Shown: positions 15,858 through 24,074, counted from the first letter of the stretch. The stretch: DNA of 64,000 bases from Villigracilis sp024434165 (GCA_030263665.1 SZPK01000005.1:285717-349716), one strand, 5' to 3'. The notes: generated from the sequence alone by a model not told the origin. Numbers and translations are program-made.

Positions 15858-16688
15858 TCACGGATAAATGATCACGCTCCGATCGTTCACCGCAACGCTC
15901 CTGCCGCAATGGACACATTCCAGCGCGGAGGCTTGCTGCTGAAACCCGGTCTGTCTGCACTTAGGGCAGAGCAGCAGCTCAGAGACTGGTTTGATCCCAG
16001 CTGGCGATAACACACCGGGCTTGCGGGCAAAGACGCGGTCGAACAAACGCCACCAGGGGGTAATCTGCACATCCGCAAAGCCGGCGCGATTCAACCGGCG
16101 GGTGAATTCTTCGGCGCCAAGCACTTTTGCCTTGCGCCCGGAAGCCTCTGTGCCGCGCGAGGTCAGCAGGATGCCGCCCGGACGAAGCAGCCGCGCAAAC
16201 TCAGCCAGGGGGGATTCCATCTCCGGCATGACTTCGAGCGCTTCCAGGCAGGCAACGACATCAAAGGATTCATCGGGGAACGGGAGCGGGAACTTTTCGT
16301 AACGCAGCAGCGAAACCCTGTCCCGGCTGCCGGCAAGTTTTGCCGCCGCCCTTGAGAGCATCCCCAGCGAAATATCCACAGCGATGACGTTCCCTTTGAA
16401 ATCCGGTTCGCGCAGCAGGGCAAACGGAAGCCGCCCCGTGCCGGCCGCCACATCCAGAATCAGCGGCGCGGGAACGTCCGTCAGCGCGGCGAGCAGCGGT
16501 TTTGCCAGAAACTCAGCGTCCTGTTTCTGGCTTTCCCCTTTGCCGGTGTCGTATTTTTTCGACCAGCGGTCGTATAACCACGCTTGAATGCGCGGCGAGA
16601 GATGCACGCCTTCGTAAAAATAAATTTCACGGTCGGCGAGAACCAGCAGGGCAGCCAGCACAACAGCAATCAGTATCCACAACCACAT
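15858..16688 (-). CDS. Membrane-anchored class I SAM methyltransferase with C-terminal zinc ribbon
   Basis: A protein of about 276 residues with an N-terminal membrane helix (WLWILIAVVLAALLVLA), a class I methyltransferase domain starting ILDVAAGTGRLPFAL near 76-90 (SAM motif I) with VIAVDISLGML as motif II and FDVVACLEALEVM as motif IV, and a C-terminal CPKC/CVHC zinc ribbon of the Trm112/YcaR type. UbiE/COQ5-like domain order suggests a small lipid or quinone-like substrate at the membrane, but this is inference. The start at 16688 is favoured over 16706 because AAGGA lies seven bases upstream. It overlaps the end of the MFS gene. Confidence 0.8.
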   Translation of the reverse strand: MWLWILIAVVLAALLVLADREIYFYEGVHLSPRIQAWLYDRWSKKYDTGKGESQKQDAEFLAKPLLAALTDVPAPLILDVAAGTGRLPFALLREPDFKGNVIAVDISLGMLSRAAAKLAGSRDRVSLLRYEKFPLPFPDESFDVVACLEALEVMPEMESPLAEFARLLRPGGILLTSRGTEASGRKAKVLGAEEFTRRLNRAGFADVQITPWWRLFDRVFARKPGVLSPAGIKPVSELLLCPKCRQTGFQQQASALECVHCGRSVAVNDRSVIIYP

Positions 16689-16692
16689 GATG

Positions 16693-17949
16693 TTATCCTT
16701 CCACAAGGTTTAAATTTTTATCGGGCAGAATGCGTTCCGCATCCCGAAGCGCCGGGATCAGGGAGCCAATCAAAAACGTGAGAGCGCCGAGCAGACCCGC
16801 CAGCACGAGCAGGGTCGAATAATTGTTTTCAAACGGAAGACGGTCTGCGAGCCAGCCGGAAGCCGCCGTGCCAAGCAAAAAGGGAATCTGTACCAGGAGC
16901 CTGCGCGCGGACAAGACGCGCCCTTGAATGGTCACGTCCACCTTGGATTGCCAGACGGCGAGATTGCCGCCTTCGACGAACGGCTCGAAGAATGCAAAGA
17001 AGAAACTGGCGGCAGCCCAGACGAGAGCGCTTCGTCCCACGCCCAAGCCTGCCACGCCCAACAGACAGGCTCCCACACCCCCAAGCAGGATTCCGTTGAC
17101 CCTTTTCTTCGGTCCGCCCCAGAGACTCAGGAGCGCGCCGCCGGCGATTCCGCCAAGCGCCCCGCTGGATTGCACGCCCGCCAGCAAAGTTTTATCGCCC
17201 GTCTGACTCAGAATCAAGGGAGACAGTAACGTTGCGCCGATTGCCAGAAAGAAATTGGCGAACACAAACAGCAAAATCAATGCGCGCAGGCTCGGCATGG
17301 ATTGGATGTGGCGAAAGCCGAAGAAAACATCCCGCAGGATGCCGCTTTGGGCGGCTGAACCAGGCTCGAGCGGAGTCTGATGCGGGATCTTTATCCAAAG
17401 CAGGGCGGAGAAGGCGAAGAGGAAGGTGAACAAATCCAACAGCATGATGCCTTCCATCCCGATTTTCGAAAGGAGGATCGCGGCGAGGATGGGAGCGAGC
17501 AGGCTGGAGAGCGCCTGCGCCAAGCCCATCATGCCTTCGGCGCGCGCGTAATCTTCCTTCGGGACGATGAGGGTGGCGGCGGTGATGTAAGCGGGGTATT
17601 GAAACGCGGTGAAGATGCCGGTAAGCAAGCCCAACACGTAGATGTGCCAGATCTCCAGCGAACGATCAATGTAAAGTAAAAAGACGACAACGGTGGCGGC
17701 GGCGCTTGCCATATCGCTGAACATGAGGGTGAGTTTGCGGTTCCAGCGATCTACAAACGCGCCCGCAAACGGGCTGAAAAGCAGAGACGGGAGGAAGGTA
17801 AAAAAACTGACGAACGCAAGCGAAGCCGCCTGACCCGTCTTCTCCCATACCCACACGGTGAAGGCGAACCAGGTCATCGCACTGCCAACGATGGAAATTA
17901 ACTGCCCGAACCAAAGGACGGTGAAGGATTTCATCGAGCGGTCTGTCAT
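16693..17949 (-). CDS. MFS transporter, macrolide-efflux (MefA/enterobactin-exporter) type
   Basis: A 418-residue protein with about twelve hydrophobic helices. The N-terminal FTVLWFGQLISIVGSAMTWFAF and the loop DRWNRKLTLMFSDM after the second or third helix match the MFS_3/MefA drug-exporter branch. Substrate is not predictable. Starts at 17949 or 17937 are possible; 17949 is three bases after the upstream stop. It forms a three-gene unit with the FemAB-like gene before it and the methyltransferase after it. Confidence 0.85.
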   Translation of the reverse strand: MTDRSMKSFTVLWFGQLISIVGSAMTWFAFTVWVWEKTGQAASLAFVSFFTFLPSLLFSPFAGAFVDRWNRKLTLMFSDMASAAATVVVFLLYIDRSLEIWHIYVLGLLTGIFTAFQYPAYITAATLIVPKEDYARAEGMMGLAQALSSLLAPILAAILLSKIGMEGIMLLDLFTFLFAFSALLWIKIPHQTPLEPGSAAQSGILRDVFFGFRHIQSMPSLRALILLFVFANFFLAIGATLLSPLILSQTGDKTLLAGVQSSGALGGIAGGALLSLWGGPKKRVNGILLGGVGACLLGVAGLGVGRSALVWAAASFFFAFFEPFVEGGNLAVWQSKVDVTIQGRVLSARRLLVQIPFLLGTAASGWLADRLPFENNYSTLLVLAGLLGALTFLIGSLIPALRDAERILPDKNLNLVEG

Positions 17950-17952
17950 GAT

Positions 17953-19005
17953 TCACCCACTCCGCGCGAACAGACTTGCCAGTTTGCGAAGGGCAGGATG
18001 AACCGGGGCGAATGCCAAAAGGGCGTTGTCTTCCGGCTCGAAGCCCAGCCGCCGCTTGACATCATACGCGCCGCTTCCCCAACGCATCAAGCGGTTCTTT
18101 CGCTCCAGCGCAGTTTTGATACCTTCGTAAACGAGCATCAGGTACACATAAGGGACCTGCGAATCGAGACCGAGCGCGGCTGCCATTTGCGCGTTGTTAT
18201 CCTCCAGGAGAAGCCCGCAACCGACGGTCTTTCCGTCCTTGACGGCTGTGAGGAAAACGCCGTTCACCATTTGCATGTTTAGCAGCATGCTGCGGATCCA
18301 CGGATTCGCGGGCGCGCCATGCTGCCGCTCCACACTGCGAATCAAGGGCAGGACCTCGTCAACGTTTTCGACACAGCCGCTGTGAGCCAGTTTGATGTTC
18401 AGTTTTTCCGCTTCGCGGAGCGTGCGTTTGTAATGCTGGCGGTCTTTTTTGCCCCCGCCGGCAAGATAGCCATCGAAACTGTCCCAGCGGTTTTTCATGG
18501 ACATGCCGGGGTTGGAGACTTCCATGACCGAAAGCGCCAGGGAACGGGTAAAGACCGGGTCTTTGCCGAGATAATCAAGGAGCAGAAGCGAGCATTTTCT
18601 TCGACGTCCCATCTCGAAAGCGGCTGCGATCATCTTTGACAGGACTTCGCCGCGTTCCTGCTCGCCGGAAGGGATGACGACCCCGCTTGTGTTCGAAAGC
18701 GGCGAACGGCAGATAAGCAGGGGATACCTGCTGAAGACCATCTTCAGGATGGCTCGCCATCTTCCAGCGTATTGGGGAATCGGTTCGCTGCGAATCACCC
18801 AAAAGGATGCCCGTCCCGCCAGGCGGTTTCCCCGATATGCAAGAACGTAAACCGGCTCGCAATCGTCCATGACCTTTTCGCCGAACCTGTACCAGGCATG
18901 ACTTTGAAACGGCATATCATTCGAGAGCGCGTCCCAATCTGCCGGGTTGATATCGTCAATGGAACGGGTAACTTTGATGGAGACTCTGGTCTCTGGCTTG
19001 GGCAT
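17953..19005 (-). CDS. FemAB/BioF2-like GNAT-fold protein
   Basis: A 350-residue protein resembling the GNAT-fold family that includes FemAB-like peptidoglycan and polysaccharide-modifying enzymes. Typical features are an N-terminal FQSHAWYRFGEKV near 33-45, the central basic helix KKDRQHYKRTLREAEKLNI, and a C-terminal MRWGSGAYDVKRRLGF that usually closes the acyl-transferase core. Relatives attach amino acids or acyl groups to cell-wall or surface sugars. The start is supported by reverse-strand TAAAAT ending six bases before the ATG, which predicts a leaderless message. Confidence 0.7.
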   Translation of the reverse strand: MPKPETRVSIKVTRSIDDINPADWDALSNDMPFQSHAWYRFGEKVMDDCEPVYVLAYRGNRLAGRASFWVIRSEPIPQYAGRWRAILKMVFSRYPLLICRSPLSNTSGVVIPSGEQERGEVLSKMIAAAFEMGRRRKCSLLLLDYLGKDPVFTRSLALSVMEVSNPGMSMKNRWDSFDGYLAGGGKKDRQHYKRTLREAEKLNIKLAHSGCVENVDEVLPLIRSVERQHGAPANPWIRSMLLNMQMVNGVFLTAVKDGKTVGCGLLLEDNNAQMAAALGLDSQVPYVYLMLVYEGIKTALERKNRLMRWGSGAYDVKRRLGFEPEDNALLAFAPVHPALRKLASLFARSG

Positions 19006-19011
19006 TGGGTG

Positions 19012-19017
19012 ATTTTA
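19012..19017 (-). promoter_or_regulatory. -10 hexamer TAAAAT, predicted leaderless start
   Basis: On the reverse strand TAAAAT is separated from the ATG at 19005 by the six bases CACCCA, without a Shine-Dalgarno. It drives the FemAB-like, MFS and methyltransferase unit. Confidence 0.5.
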
Positions 19018-19054
19018 TTCCAAGCCAAGGCGCTGCTGATTATCAAAAGTGTTA

Positions 19055-19086
19055 GGAAAAAAAACTCCCTCTTGCGAGGGAGTTTA
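19055..19086 (-). terminator. Intrinsic terminator of the tRNA-Gln gene
   Basis: Reverse-strand AAACTCCCTC and GAGGGAGTTT form a stem with a GCAA loop, followed by eight or more T residues. It lies directly after the tRNA 3' end. Confidence 0.85.
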
Positions 19087-19087
19087 G

Positions 19088-19158
19088 CTGGGGAGCAAGG
19101 ATTCGAACCTCGAATAACAGGGCCAGAACCTGTCGTGATGCCATTTCACCACTCCCCA
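19088..19158 (-). tRNA. tRNA-Gln (anticodon CTG)
   Basis: The reverse strand folds into a 71-base cloverleaf. The acceptor arm is TGGGGAG with CTCCCCA and G as discriminator, and CCA is not encoded. The anticodon arm is ACAGG-TTCTGGC-CCTGT, placing CTG at positions 34-36, which reads CAG (Gln). The T arm contains GGTTCGAATCC. It has its own -10-like box and terminator and lies about 0.6 kb from glnS, on the opposite strand. Confidence 0.95.
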
Positions 19159-19169
19159 ATGCGGCGGGT

Positions 19170-19175
19170 ATTTTA
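19170..19175 (-). promoter_or_regulatory. -10 hexamer TAAAAT for tRNA-Gln
   Basis: Reverse-strand TAAAAT ends eleven bases before the mature tRNA 5' end, leaving a short 5' trailer for RNase P to remove. Confidence 0.45.
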
Positions 19176-19260
19176 CCACCGTTTTCTTTCTTTGTGGGCG
19201 GCTTTGCTGTGGCAATTCGAACAAAGGATCGTCGTCAGAGAAACCTCAAGTTTGATTCTG

Positions 19261-19602
19261 TCAAGGCGTGTCGGAGCGGGCGGCGCGGCGGGCGCTCTCT
19301 TCCGCATCCATGAGGATGAGGAGGGCATGCTCCACGAACTTCAAGCCGAAGAAGTAAACCACACCTGGCATGGCTTGCAGCAGGTAGGGGTTGAAGTAAC
19401 CGAGCAGGTCGAAAATGGACATGCCCTTCTGGTAGAAAATTCCCGTCACAAACTGCTGGAGGAACTGGAGGAAAGAGACAGAGGATGTGTACAAATAGAT
19501 GCCAAGCACCACCCACGCCAGGATTCCAGACCAGCGGGAAATTTTCAGCACGGCGTCCTTGTCGAAAAAAGTGCCGTAAAAACGTTCGCGTTTCTCTTCC
19601 AT
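19261..19602 (-). CDS. Small membrane protein, unknown function
   Basis: A 113-residue protein with two likely membrane helices, WSGILAWVVLGIYLYTSSVSFLQF cut at about residues 24-44 and a second near 73-97, and a charged C-terminal tail. GGAG lies six bases before the ATG. No domain is recognised. It sits between tRNA-Gln and glnS on the opposite strand to glnS. Confidence 0.65.
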   Translation of the reverse strand: MEEKRERFYGTFFDKDAVLKISRWSGILAWVVLGIYLYTSSVSFLQFLQQFVTGIFYQKGMSIFDLLGYFNPYLLQAMPGVVYFFGLKFVEHALLILMDAEESARRAARSDTP

Positions 19603-19657
19603 GATGTTCTCCGGTTCTTGAGGTGAGATCGAAACAGGTCCGATAATTATACTTTGT

Positions 19658-19663
19658 TATAAT
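19658..19663 (+). promoter_or_regulatory. -10 box TATAAT for glnS region
   Basis: TATAAT predicts transcription start at about 19670, roughly 110 bases before the glnS start. The extra length is filled by a 46-codon open frame. Confidence 0.45.
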
Positions 19664-19667
19664 CGGT

Positions 19668-19808
19668 ATGAATACGACGCTCCCGGCGTGGATAAGGTTC
19701 CTGAAACGCTGGCGGGCATCGGTGAGAAAAGAAGCGGATCGTCATCCGCAGAAAACCATTGCGAAGGCTGAATCCAGGAATGAGTCCCGAAGAAAACAAG
19801 CCCACTGA
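19668..19808 (+). CDS. Possible 46-residue basic leader peptide overlapping glnS
   Basis: An ATG four bases after TATAAT opens a 46-codon frame rich in Arg and Lys that ends 29 bases inside glnS in another frame. There is no Shine-Dalgarno and the ATG lies at or just before the predicted transcription start, so translation is uncertain. Overlap with the glnS start would permit translational coupling. Confidence 0.25.
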   Translation: MNTTLPAWIRFLKRWRASVRKEADRHPQKTIAKAESRNESRRKQAH

Positions 19809-21453
19809 TTTTATCCGCGAAGCCGTGGCGGAAGATTTGCGCACGGGTCGCTATACCTACGTCCGCACGCGCCTGCCTCCCGAACCGAACGGCTACCTGC
19901 ACATCGGGCATGTCAAGGCGTTCATGATTGATTATCTCATCGCCAGGGAAAACAACGGAGAGTTGATCCTGCGCTTCGACGACACGAACCCGGCGAAAGA
20001 GGAAACGGAGTTCGTGGAAGCCATCAAGGAGGATGCGCGCTGGCTCGGCATCGAATGGGTGAAGGAGACATACGCCTCCGATTACTTTGACCTGCTTTAC
20101 GAATGGGCAAAAATACTGGTCAAAAAGGGATTGGCGTATGTGGACGACCAGACGCCCGAAGAAGTGAGCAGGAACCGCGGCACGCTGACCGAGCCCGGCA
20201 AAAACTCGCCGTACCGCAACCGCTCGGTGGAAGAGAATTTGGATCTACTCGAACGCATGAAGAACGGCGAGTTCCCCGACGGCTCACGGATTTTGCGCGC
20301 AAAGATTGACATGGCGCACCCGAACATCAACATGCGCGACCCCGCCATGTACCGCATCATCCATAACCCGCCGCATCACCGCACGGGCGACAAGTGGAAG
20401 ATTTACCCGCTTTACGACTGGTCGCACGGGCAAAACGATTCGATGGAGGGCATCACCCATTCGTTGTGTTCGCTCGAATACGAAAACCACCGTCCGTTGT
20501 ATGAGTGGTTCCTGGAGCAGTTGGAAGTGTTCAAGCCGCGGCAGATCGAGTTCGCGCGCCTCAACATGAATTACACCGTGATGAGCAAACGCAAACTGCG
20601 CCGCCTCGTGGAAGAAGGTCACGTGAACGGCTGGGACGACCCGCGTATGCCCACGCTGCGCGCCATGCGCCGACGCGGCTACACCGCCGAAGCCATCCTC
20701 GATTTCATCCGCCGTGTGGGCGTGGCGAAGAACTACAGCGTCACCGATGTGGCTTTGCTCGAAGAATGTGTGCGCGACGATCTCAACAAACATGCCCTGC
20801 GCCGCATGGCGGTCATCCGCCCGTTGAAAGTGGTGATTGACAATTATCCCGACGACCTCGTCGAAGAGATGGACGCGGTCAACAACCCCGAAGACCCGTC
20901 GGCTGGGACGCGCAAGGTGCCGTTCTCGAAGGTCATTTACATCGAGCAGGACGACTTCCGCGAGACGCCGCCGCCGAAGTATTACCGCTTGTATCCGGGC
21001 AATGAAGTGCGGCTGCGCTATGCGTATTTCATCAAATGCACGCACGTGGTGAAGGACGACAAGGGCAATGTGATCGAGGTCCACGCGACATACGATCCTT
21101 CCACCAAAGGCGGGGATTCGCCCGATGGACGCAAGGTCAAATCCACGATTCACTGGGTCTCGGCGGCGCACGCCAAACCGGCGGAAATCCGCATGTACGA
21201 CCGTCTCTTCACCAGGGAAGACCCGGAAGAGGGAGAGGAGGGATTCCTCGCCTGCCTGAATCCCAACTCGCTGGAGATTCTGACCGGCTATGTGGAACCG
21301 CATCTTGCCTCGCCGGAAGTTGGTTCACGCTTCCAGTTCGAGCGCCTCGGATATTTTTGCGCAGACCGCGACTCCACCCCCGAAAAGCCCGTCTTCAACC
21401 TGACGGTAAGTTTGAAAGATACATGGGCAAAGTTGGAAAAGAAAGCAAAGTAA
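19780..21453 (+). CDS. glnS: Glutaminyl-tRNA synthetase
   Basis: Charges tRNA-Gln directly with glutamine. The protein is about 557 residues, close to the usual bacterial length. The class I HIGH motif is in PNGYLHIGH (41-44) and the KMSKS equivalent is VMSKRKLRRL near 267-276. FDDTNPAKE, GVAKNYS and the C-terminal anticodon-binding beta-barrels are all present, and the RLPPEPNGYLHIGH form is specific for GlnRS rather than GluRS. The ATG at 19780 gives the standard N terminus. Many bacteria lack this enzyme and use GatCAB; with gltX at 33815 also present, direct glutaminylation is likely. A cognate tRNA-Gln(CTG) lies just upstream. Confidence 0.96.
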   Translation: MSPEENKPTDFIREAVAEDLRTGRYTYVRTRLPPEPNGYLHIGHVKAFMIDYLIARENNGELILRFDDTNPAKEETEFVEAIKEDARWLGIEWVKETYASDYFDLLYEWAKILVKKGLAYVDDQTPEEVSRNRGTLTEPGKNSPYRNRSVEENLDLLERMKNGEFPDGSRILRAKIDMAHPNINMRDPAMYRIIHNPPHHRTGDKWKIYPLYDWSHGQNDSMEGITHSLCSLEYENHRPLYEWFLEQLEVFKPRQIEFARLNMNYTVMSKRKLRRLVEEGHVNGWDDPRMPTLRAMRRRGYTAEAILDFIRRVGVAKNYSVTDVALLEECVRDDLNKHALRRMAVIRPLKVVIDNYPDDLVEEMDAVNNPEDPSAGTRKVPFSKVIYIEQDDFRETPPPKYYRLYPGNEVRLRYAYFIKCTHVVKDDKGNVIEVHATYDPSTKGGDSPDGRKVKSTIHWVSAAHAKPAEIRMYDRLFTREDPEEGEEGFLACLNPNSLEILTGYVEPHLASPEVGSRFQFERLGYFCADRDSTPEKPVFNLTVSLKDTWAKLEKKAK

Positions 21454-21467
21454 GTTTGTGAGTTGAA

Positions 21468-21971
21468 ATGAGACCCGTTATTTTCCACAGGACCACCACC
21501 GCCCTTCTTGTTTCGATGATCCTCGCCGCATGCGCGCCGCAAGCCGCCAGCCCGACGCCGGATGTCATTGGCACGACAGCGGCGCAATTGGCTGCCGTGA
21601 TGATGACGCAAACTGCGGGAGCCGTCATGCCCACTCCGCCTCCGCCCGCGGAGACCGCAACCCCTGCAATTACCGATACCCCCGCCGTTCCCACCGACAA
21701 GCCTGCGCTCAAGCCGCCCTCTGTCATTACGTTTGCCGGCTGCTGGGCGGGTCCCGGCGAATCCTACCCATTGATCAGCAATATTGACCCCAGCATCAGA
21801 AAAGGCGGCAGGCAGGTCGTGACCATCCTCGGCATCGGGAGCGAGCCGGGCTGGTACATCATCCAAAACCCCTACTTCAATAATCCCTGCTGGATCAGGG
21901 CGGAAAATATGGAGATTGATCCGCTCATGGATCTTTCCCAATTCCCGGTCATGACGCCTTCACCGCCATAA
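21468..21971 (+). CDS. Lipoprotein with SH3-like domain
   Basis: A 167-residue exported lipoprotein. A basic N terminus and hydrophobic stretch end in the lipobox LAAC (Cys near 22). A Pro/Thr-rich linker (TPPPPAETATPAITDTP) follows, and residues about 88-150 form a compact domain with CWAGPGESYPL and GWYIIQNPYFNNPCWI, reminiscent of bacterial SH3 domains that bind wall components. Two Cys residues could form a disulfide. Only 14 bases separate it from glnS. Confidence 0.65.
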   Translation: MRPVIFHRTTTALLVSMILAACAPQAASPTPDVIGTTAAQLAAVMMTQTAGAVMPTPPPPAETATPAITDTPAVPTDKPALKPPSVITFAGCWAGPGESYPLISNIDPSIRKGGRQVVTILGIGSEPGWYIIQNPYFNNPCWIRAENMEIDPLMDLSQFPVMTPSPP

Positions 21972-21990
21972 CACAGGCGGGAAATTTTGC

Positions 21991-21996
21991 TATAAT
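21991..21996 (+). promoter_or_regulatory. -10 box TATAAT for the 71-residue protein gene
   Basis: TATAAT lies 23 bases before the ATG at 22020, with AAGGAG between them, giving a very short leader. Confidence 0.55.
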
Positions 21997-22019
21997 CAAG
22001 TTGGATCAAGGAGCGACCC

Positions 22020-22235
22020 ATGAGCGAAGAAAAACGCAAAGCCATGAAGGACAAACTTCCGCCGGAAGCGTTGGAACACCTGAAAGCCGCGCGCAATGAA
22101 ATGCGCAAGAGCATGGAAGCCATCCTGCCGCCCGGTTTTTTGGAGCACCGCCGCGCGGCGCGCAAGGAAATGCTTCTCGCTTTCCGCAGCATGATTGACG
22201 CCGCGCTCAAGAAGACGGAAGAAAAATCCTCGTAA
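22020..22235 (+). CDS. Small charged protein made of two repeat units
   Basis: A 71-residue, Lys/Arg/Glu-rich protein. Two units align: KLPPEALEHLKAARNEM near 12-28 and ILPPGFLEHRRAARKEM near 35-51, pointing to an internal duplication of a helix-turn-helix hairpin-like element. There is no signal peptide or membrane segment. Its own promoter, AAGGAG and terminator show it is a real, independently expressed gene. Function unknown; the pattern suits a small helical nucleic-acid- or protein-binding factor. Confidence 0.75.
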   Translation: MSEEKRKAMKDKLPPEALEHLKAARNEMRKSMEAILPPGFLEHRRAARKEMLLAFRSMIDAALKKTEEKSS

Positions 22236-22240
22236 CCAAA

Positions 22241-22277
22241 CGGACTCCAACGTCGGGAGACGTTGGAGTTTTCGTTT
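22241..22277 (+). terminator. Intrinsic terminator after the 71-residue gene
   Basis: ACTCCAACG and CGTTGGAGT pair around TCGGGAGA, with outer AAACG/CGTTT pairs and a TTTTCGTTT tract. The loop matches the two hairpin repeats just downstream. Confidence 0.8.
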
Positions 22278-22288
22278 CAAGGTCCCTG

Positions 22289-22316
22289 CCCAAAGTCGGG
22301 AGGCTTTGGACTCCAC
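22289..22316. repeat. GTCGGGAG hairpin repeat, copy 1
   Basis: A 28-base unit containing CCAAAGTCGGGAGGCTTTGG and then ACTCCAC. It is repeated exactly at 22352-22379 and resembles the terminator loop at 22251. It forms a 6-bp stem with a fixed loop. Confidence 0.7.
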
Positions 22317-22351
22317 AACTGCTCTTCTGGGTTTTCGCCTCAAAGCATCCA

Positions 22352-22379
22352 CCCAAAGTCGGGAGGCTTTGGACTCCAC
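22352..22379. repeat. GTCGGGAG hairpin repeat, copy 2
   Basis: An exact 28-base direct repeat of 22289-22316 with a 63-base period, ending six bases before the stop of the convergent UbiB-family gene. Confidence 0.7.
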
Positions 22380-22385
22380 GTCAAG

Positions 22386-24074
22386 TTACCGAAACGGACG
22401 TTTGCCCCGCGCAAGGAACAGGGTGTAAAACAGCGCAGCGCCCGCCCCGCCGAGCAGAACGCGCGCGAGCAGGGTGTGAGCGTCGTACAAAATCGCGCCG
22501 GCAACGAGCAAGCCAAAGAACATGATCCCGCCCGTCAGCCGATTCACCGCGCGCTCCAAATAACTGATTTGCAGATTCACCAGCGGCATTTGAACGTTCA
22601 ATTCGCCGCGCTCCATGCGGCTCAGCACCCGCTCCGCCCTGCCGGGGATGGCGATGAGCGTTTTGAAGAATTCCCCCGCTTCATCCAAAAACGTATCGAA
22701 GAACGAGCCGCCTTCACCCTCGGTCAACTTGCGGGCGTACGGCGCGAGTTGCAGCCACAGGTTGAAGTCCGGGTTCAAGCCCGTGCACATGCCCGAAAGA
22801 ATCCCAATCGTCCTGCCGAGCAGGAGCAGGTTCTCAGGCACCTGGAACGGCATGTTCAAAAGCAATTCCCGAAACTGCAAGCCGAACTTCATCATCTCGT
22901 CATGGCGGATGCTGCGCAGTTCGTTCATGCTCATGCCCCAAAAGCGGTCGAACACCTGCGCGCTGGCTTCCTCCAGCAGTTTGATGTTCGCGTGCGGGAG
23001 CAGAACGCCCAGCGTTTGATACGCTCGAATCAAGCGCGGCGCATCCTGCAAGCCGACCGAGATCACCGCCTCGCGCAAACCTTCCACGAGCCGCTCGGGC
23101 ATCCGCCCCACCATGCCGAAATCAATGAACGTCAGGCGGAATTGGGTCGAGCCGTCTTCGTTTTTCTCGGGCAGGGGCAGGACAAACAAATTTCCAGGGT
23201 GCGGATCAGCGTGGAAAAACCCGTCTTCAAAGATTTGCTTCAAGTATTTCGCCAGCAGGCGTTCCGCCACCTCGGCGCGGCTGATTCCTGCGGCGGTGAT
23301 GGCGTCGTAGTCGGTGATTTTGATGGCGGTGACATCTTCGAGCGTGAGGACGCGGCGGCTGGTTCGACTCCACACCACGCGCGGGACGTGCACGCCTCCA
23401 TCGCCCTTGAAGTTGGTCGCAAAGACCTCGGCATTTTTCCCCTCTGACAGATAATCCAGTTCCGCCTTGAGGATCGCGTCGAACTCGGCGACGATTGCCA
23501 TCACATCGGCGCGCTCGCTGACGGGACGATACCGCTTGAGCCAGCCGCCCGCCACCCGAATCGCGGACATATCCACTGCGACGATCTGCTCGATGTTGGG
23601 GCGCAGGATTTTCACAACGACGTTTTCGAAGCCCAGAGTCTCCGCTTCGCTTGGAAGCAGCCGCGCGCGATGGACTTGTCCCAGCGAGGCGGCGGCGACG
23701 GGAATCTTCTCAAAGGTGAGAAAAACCTCCTCGACGGCGGAACCAAGCTCCAGTTCGGTTTGGAGGCGGATGGATTCAAAATCCACAGGCGGGACTTCAT
23801 CCTGCAAGCCCGAAAGTTCATCCGTAATCTCAGGCGGCAGCACATCCAGCCGCGCGGAGAGGAACTGCCCCACCTTGATCATCACCCCGCCGAGACGAAT
23901 CGCCAGCGCGCGAAAACGGACCGCGATCTGGCGCAGACGTCGCGGGCGCGTGGCGCGGACCAGTGCGCCCAGCCCGATACGGCGCAAAAAAATATCCCAG
24001 AAAACGATGCCCAGCGTGACGCGCGCGAAGAAAAGCACGATGCGCCAGTAACGCAATCTCAAAATGATTGACAT
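22386..24074 (-). CDS. ABC1/UbiB (AarF) family atypical kinase
   Basis: A protein of about 562 residues in the UbiB/ADCK family of atypical kinases or ATPases linked to quinone and lipid metabolism. Family motifs are visible: MIKVGQFLSARLDVLPP with the KxGQ signature near 65-80, VAAASLGQVHRARL with the Ala-rich nucleotide loop, EDGFFHADPHPGNLF as the catalytic loop and LTFIDFGMVGRM as the metal loop. The C terminus carries two hydrophobic helices for membrane attachment. The start at 24074 follows GGAGG; the frame is open further upstream but without support. Confidence 0.9.
   Translation of the reverse strand: MSIILRLRYWRIVLFFARVTLGIVFWDIFLRRIGLGALVRATRPRRLRQIAVRFRALAIRLGGVMIKVGQFLSARLDVLPPEITDELSGLQDEVPPVDFESIRLQTELELGSAVEEVFLTFEKIPVAAASLGQVHRARLLPSEAETLGFENVVVKILRPNIEQIVAVDMSAIRVAGGWLKRYRPVSERADVMAIVAEFDAILKAELDYLSEGKNAEVFATNFKGDGGVHVPRVVWSRTSRRVLTLEDVTAIKITDYDAITAAGISRAEVAERLLAKYLKQIFEDGFFHADPHPGNLFVLPLPEKNEDGSTQFRLTFIDFGMVGRMPERLVEGLREAVISVGLQDAPRLIRAYQTLGVLLPHANIKLLEEASAQVFDRFWGMSMNELRSIRHDEMMKFGLQFRELLLNMPFQVPENLLLLGRTIGILSGMCTGLNPDFNLWLQLAPYARKLTEGEGGSFFDTFLDEAGEFFKTLIAIPGRAERVLSRMERGELNVQMPLVNLQISYLERAVNRLTGGIMFFGLLVAGAILYDAHTLLARVLLGGAGAALFYTLFLARGKRPFR

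Noticed and set aside
22289..22379. CRISPR-like direct repeats
   Set aside because: Only two exact 28-base units with one spacer, each forming a hairpin, and no cas genes; they match the nearby terminator loop instead.
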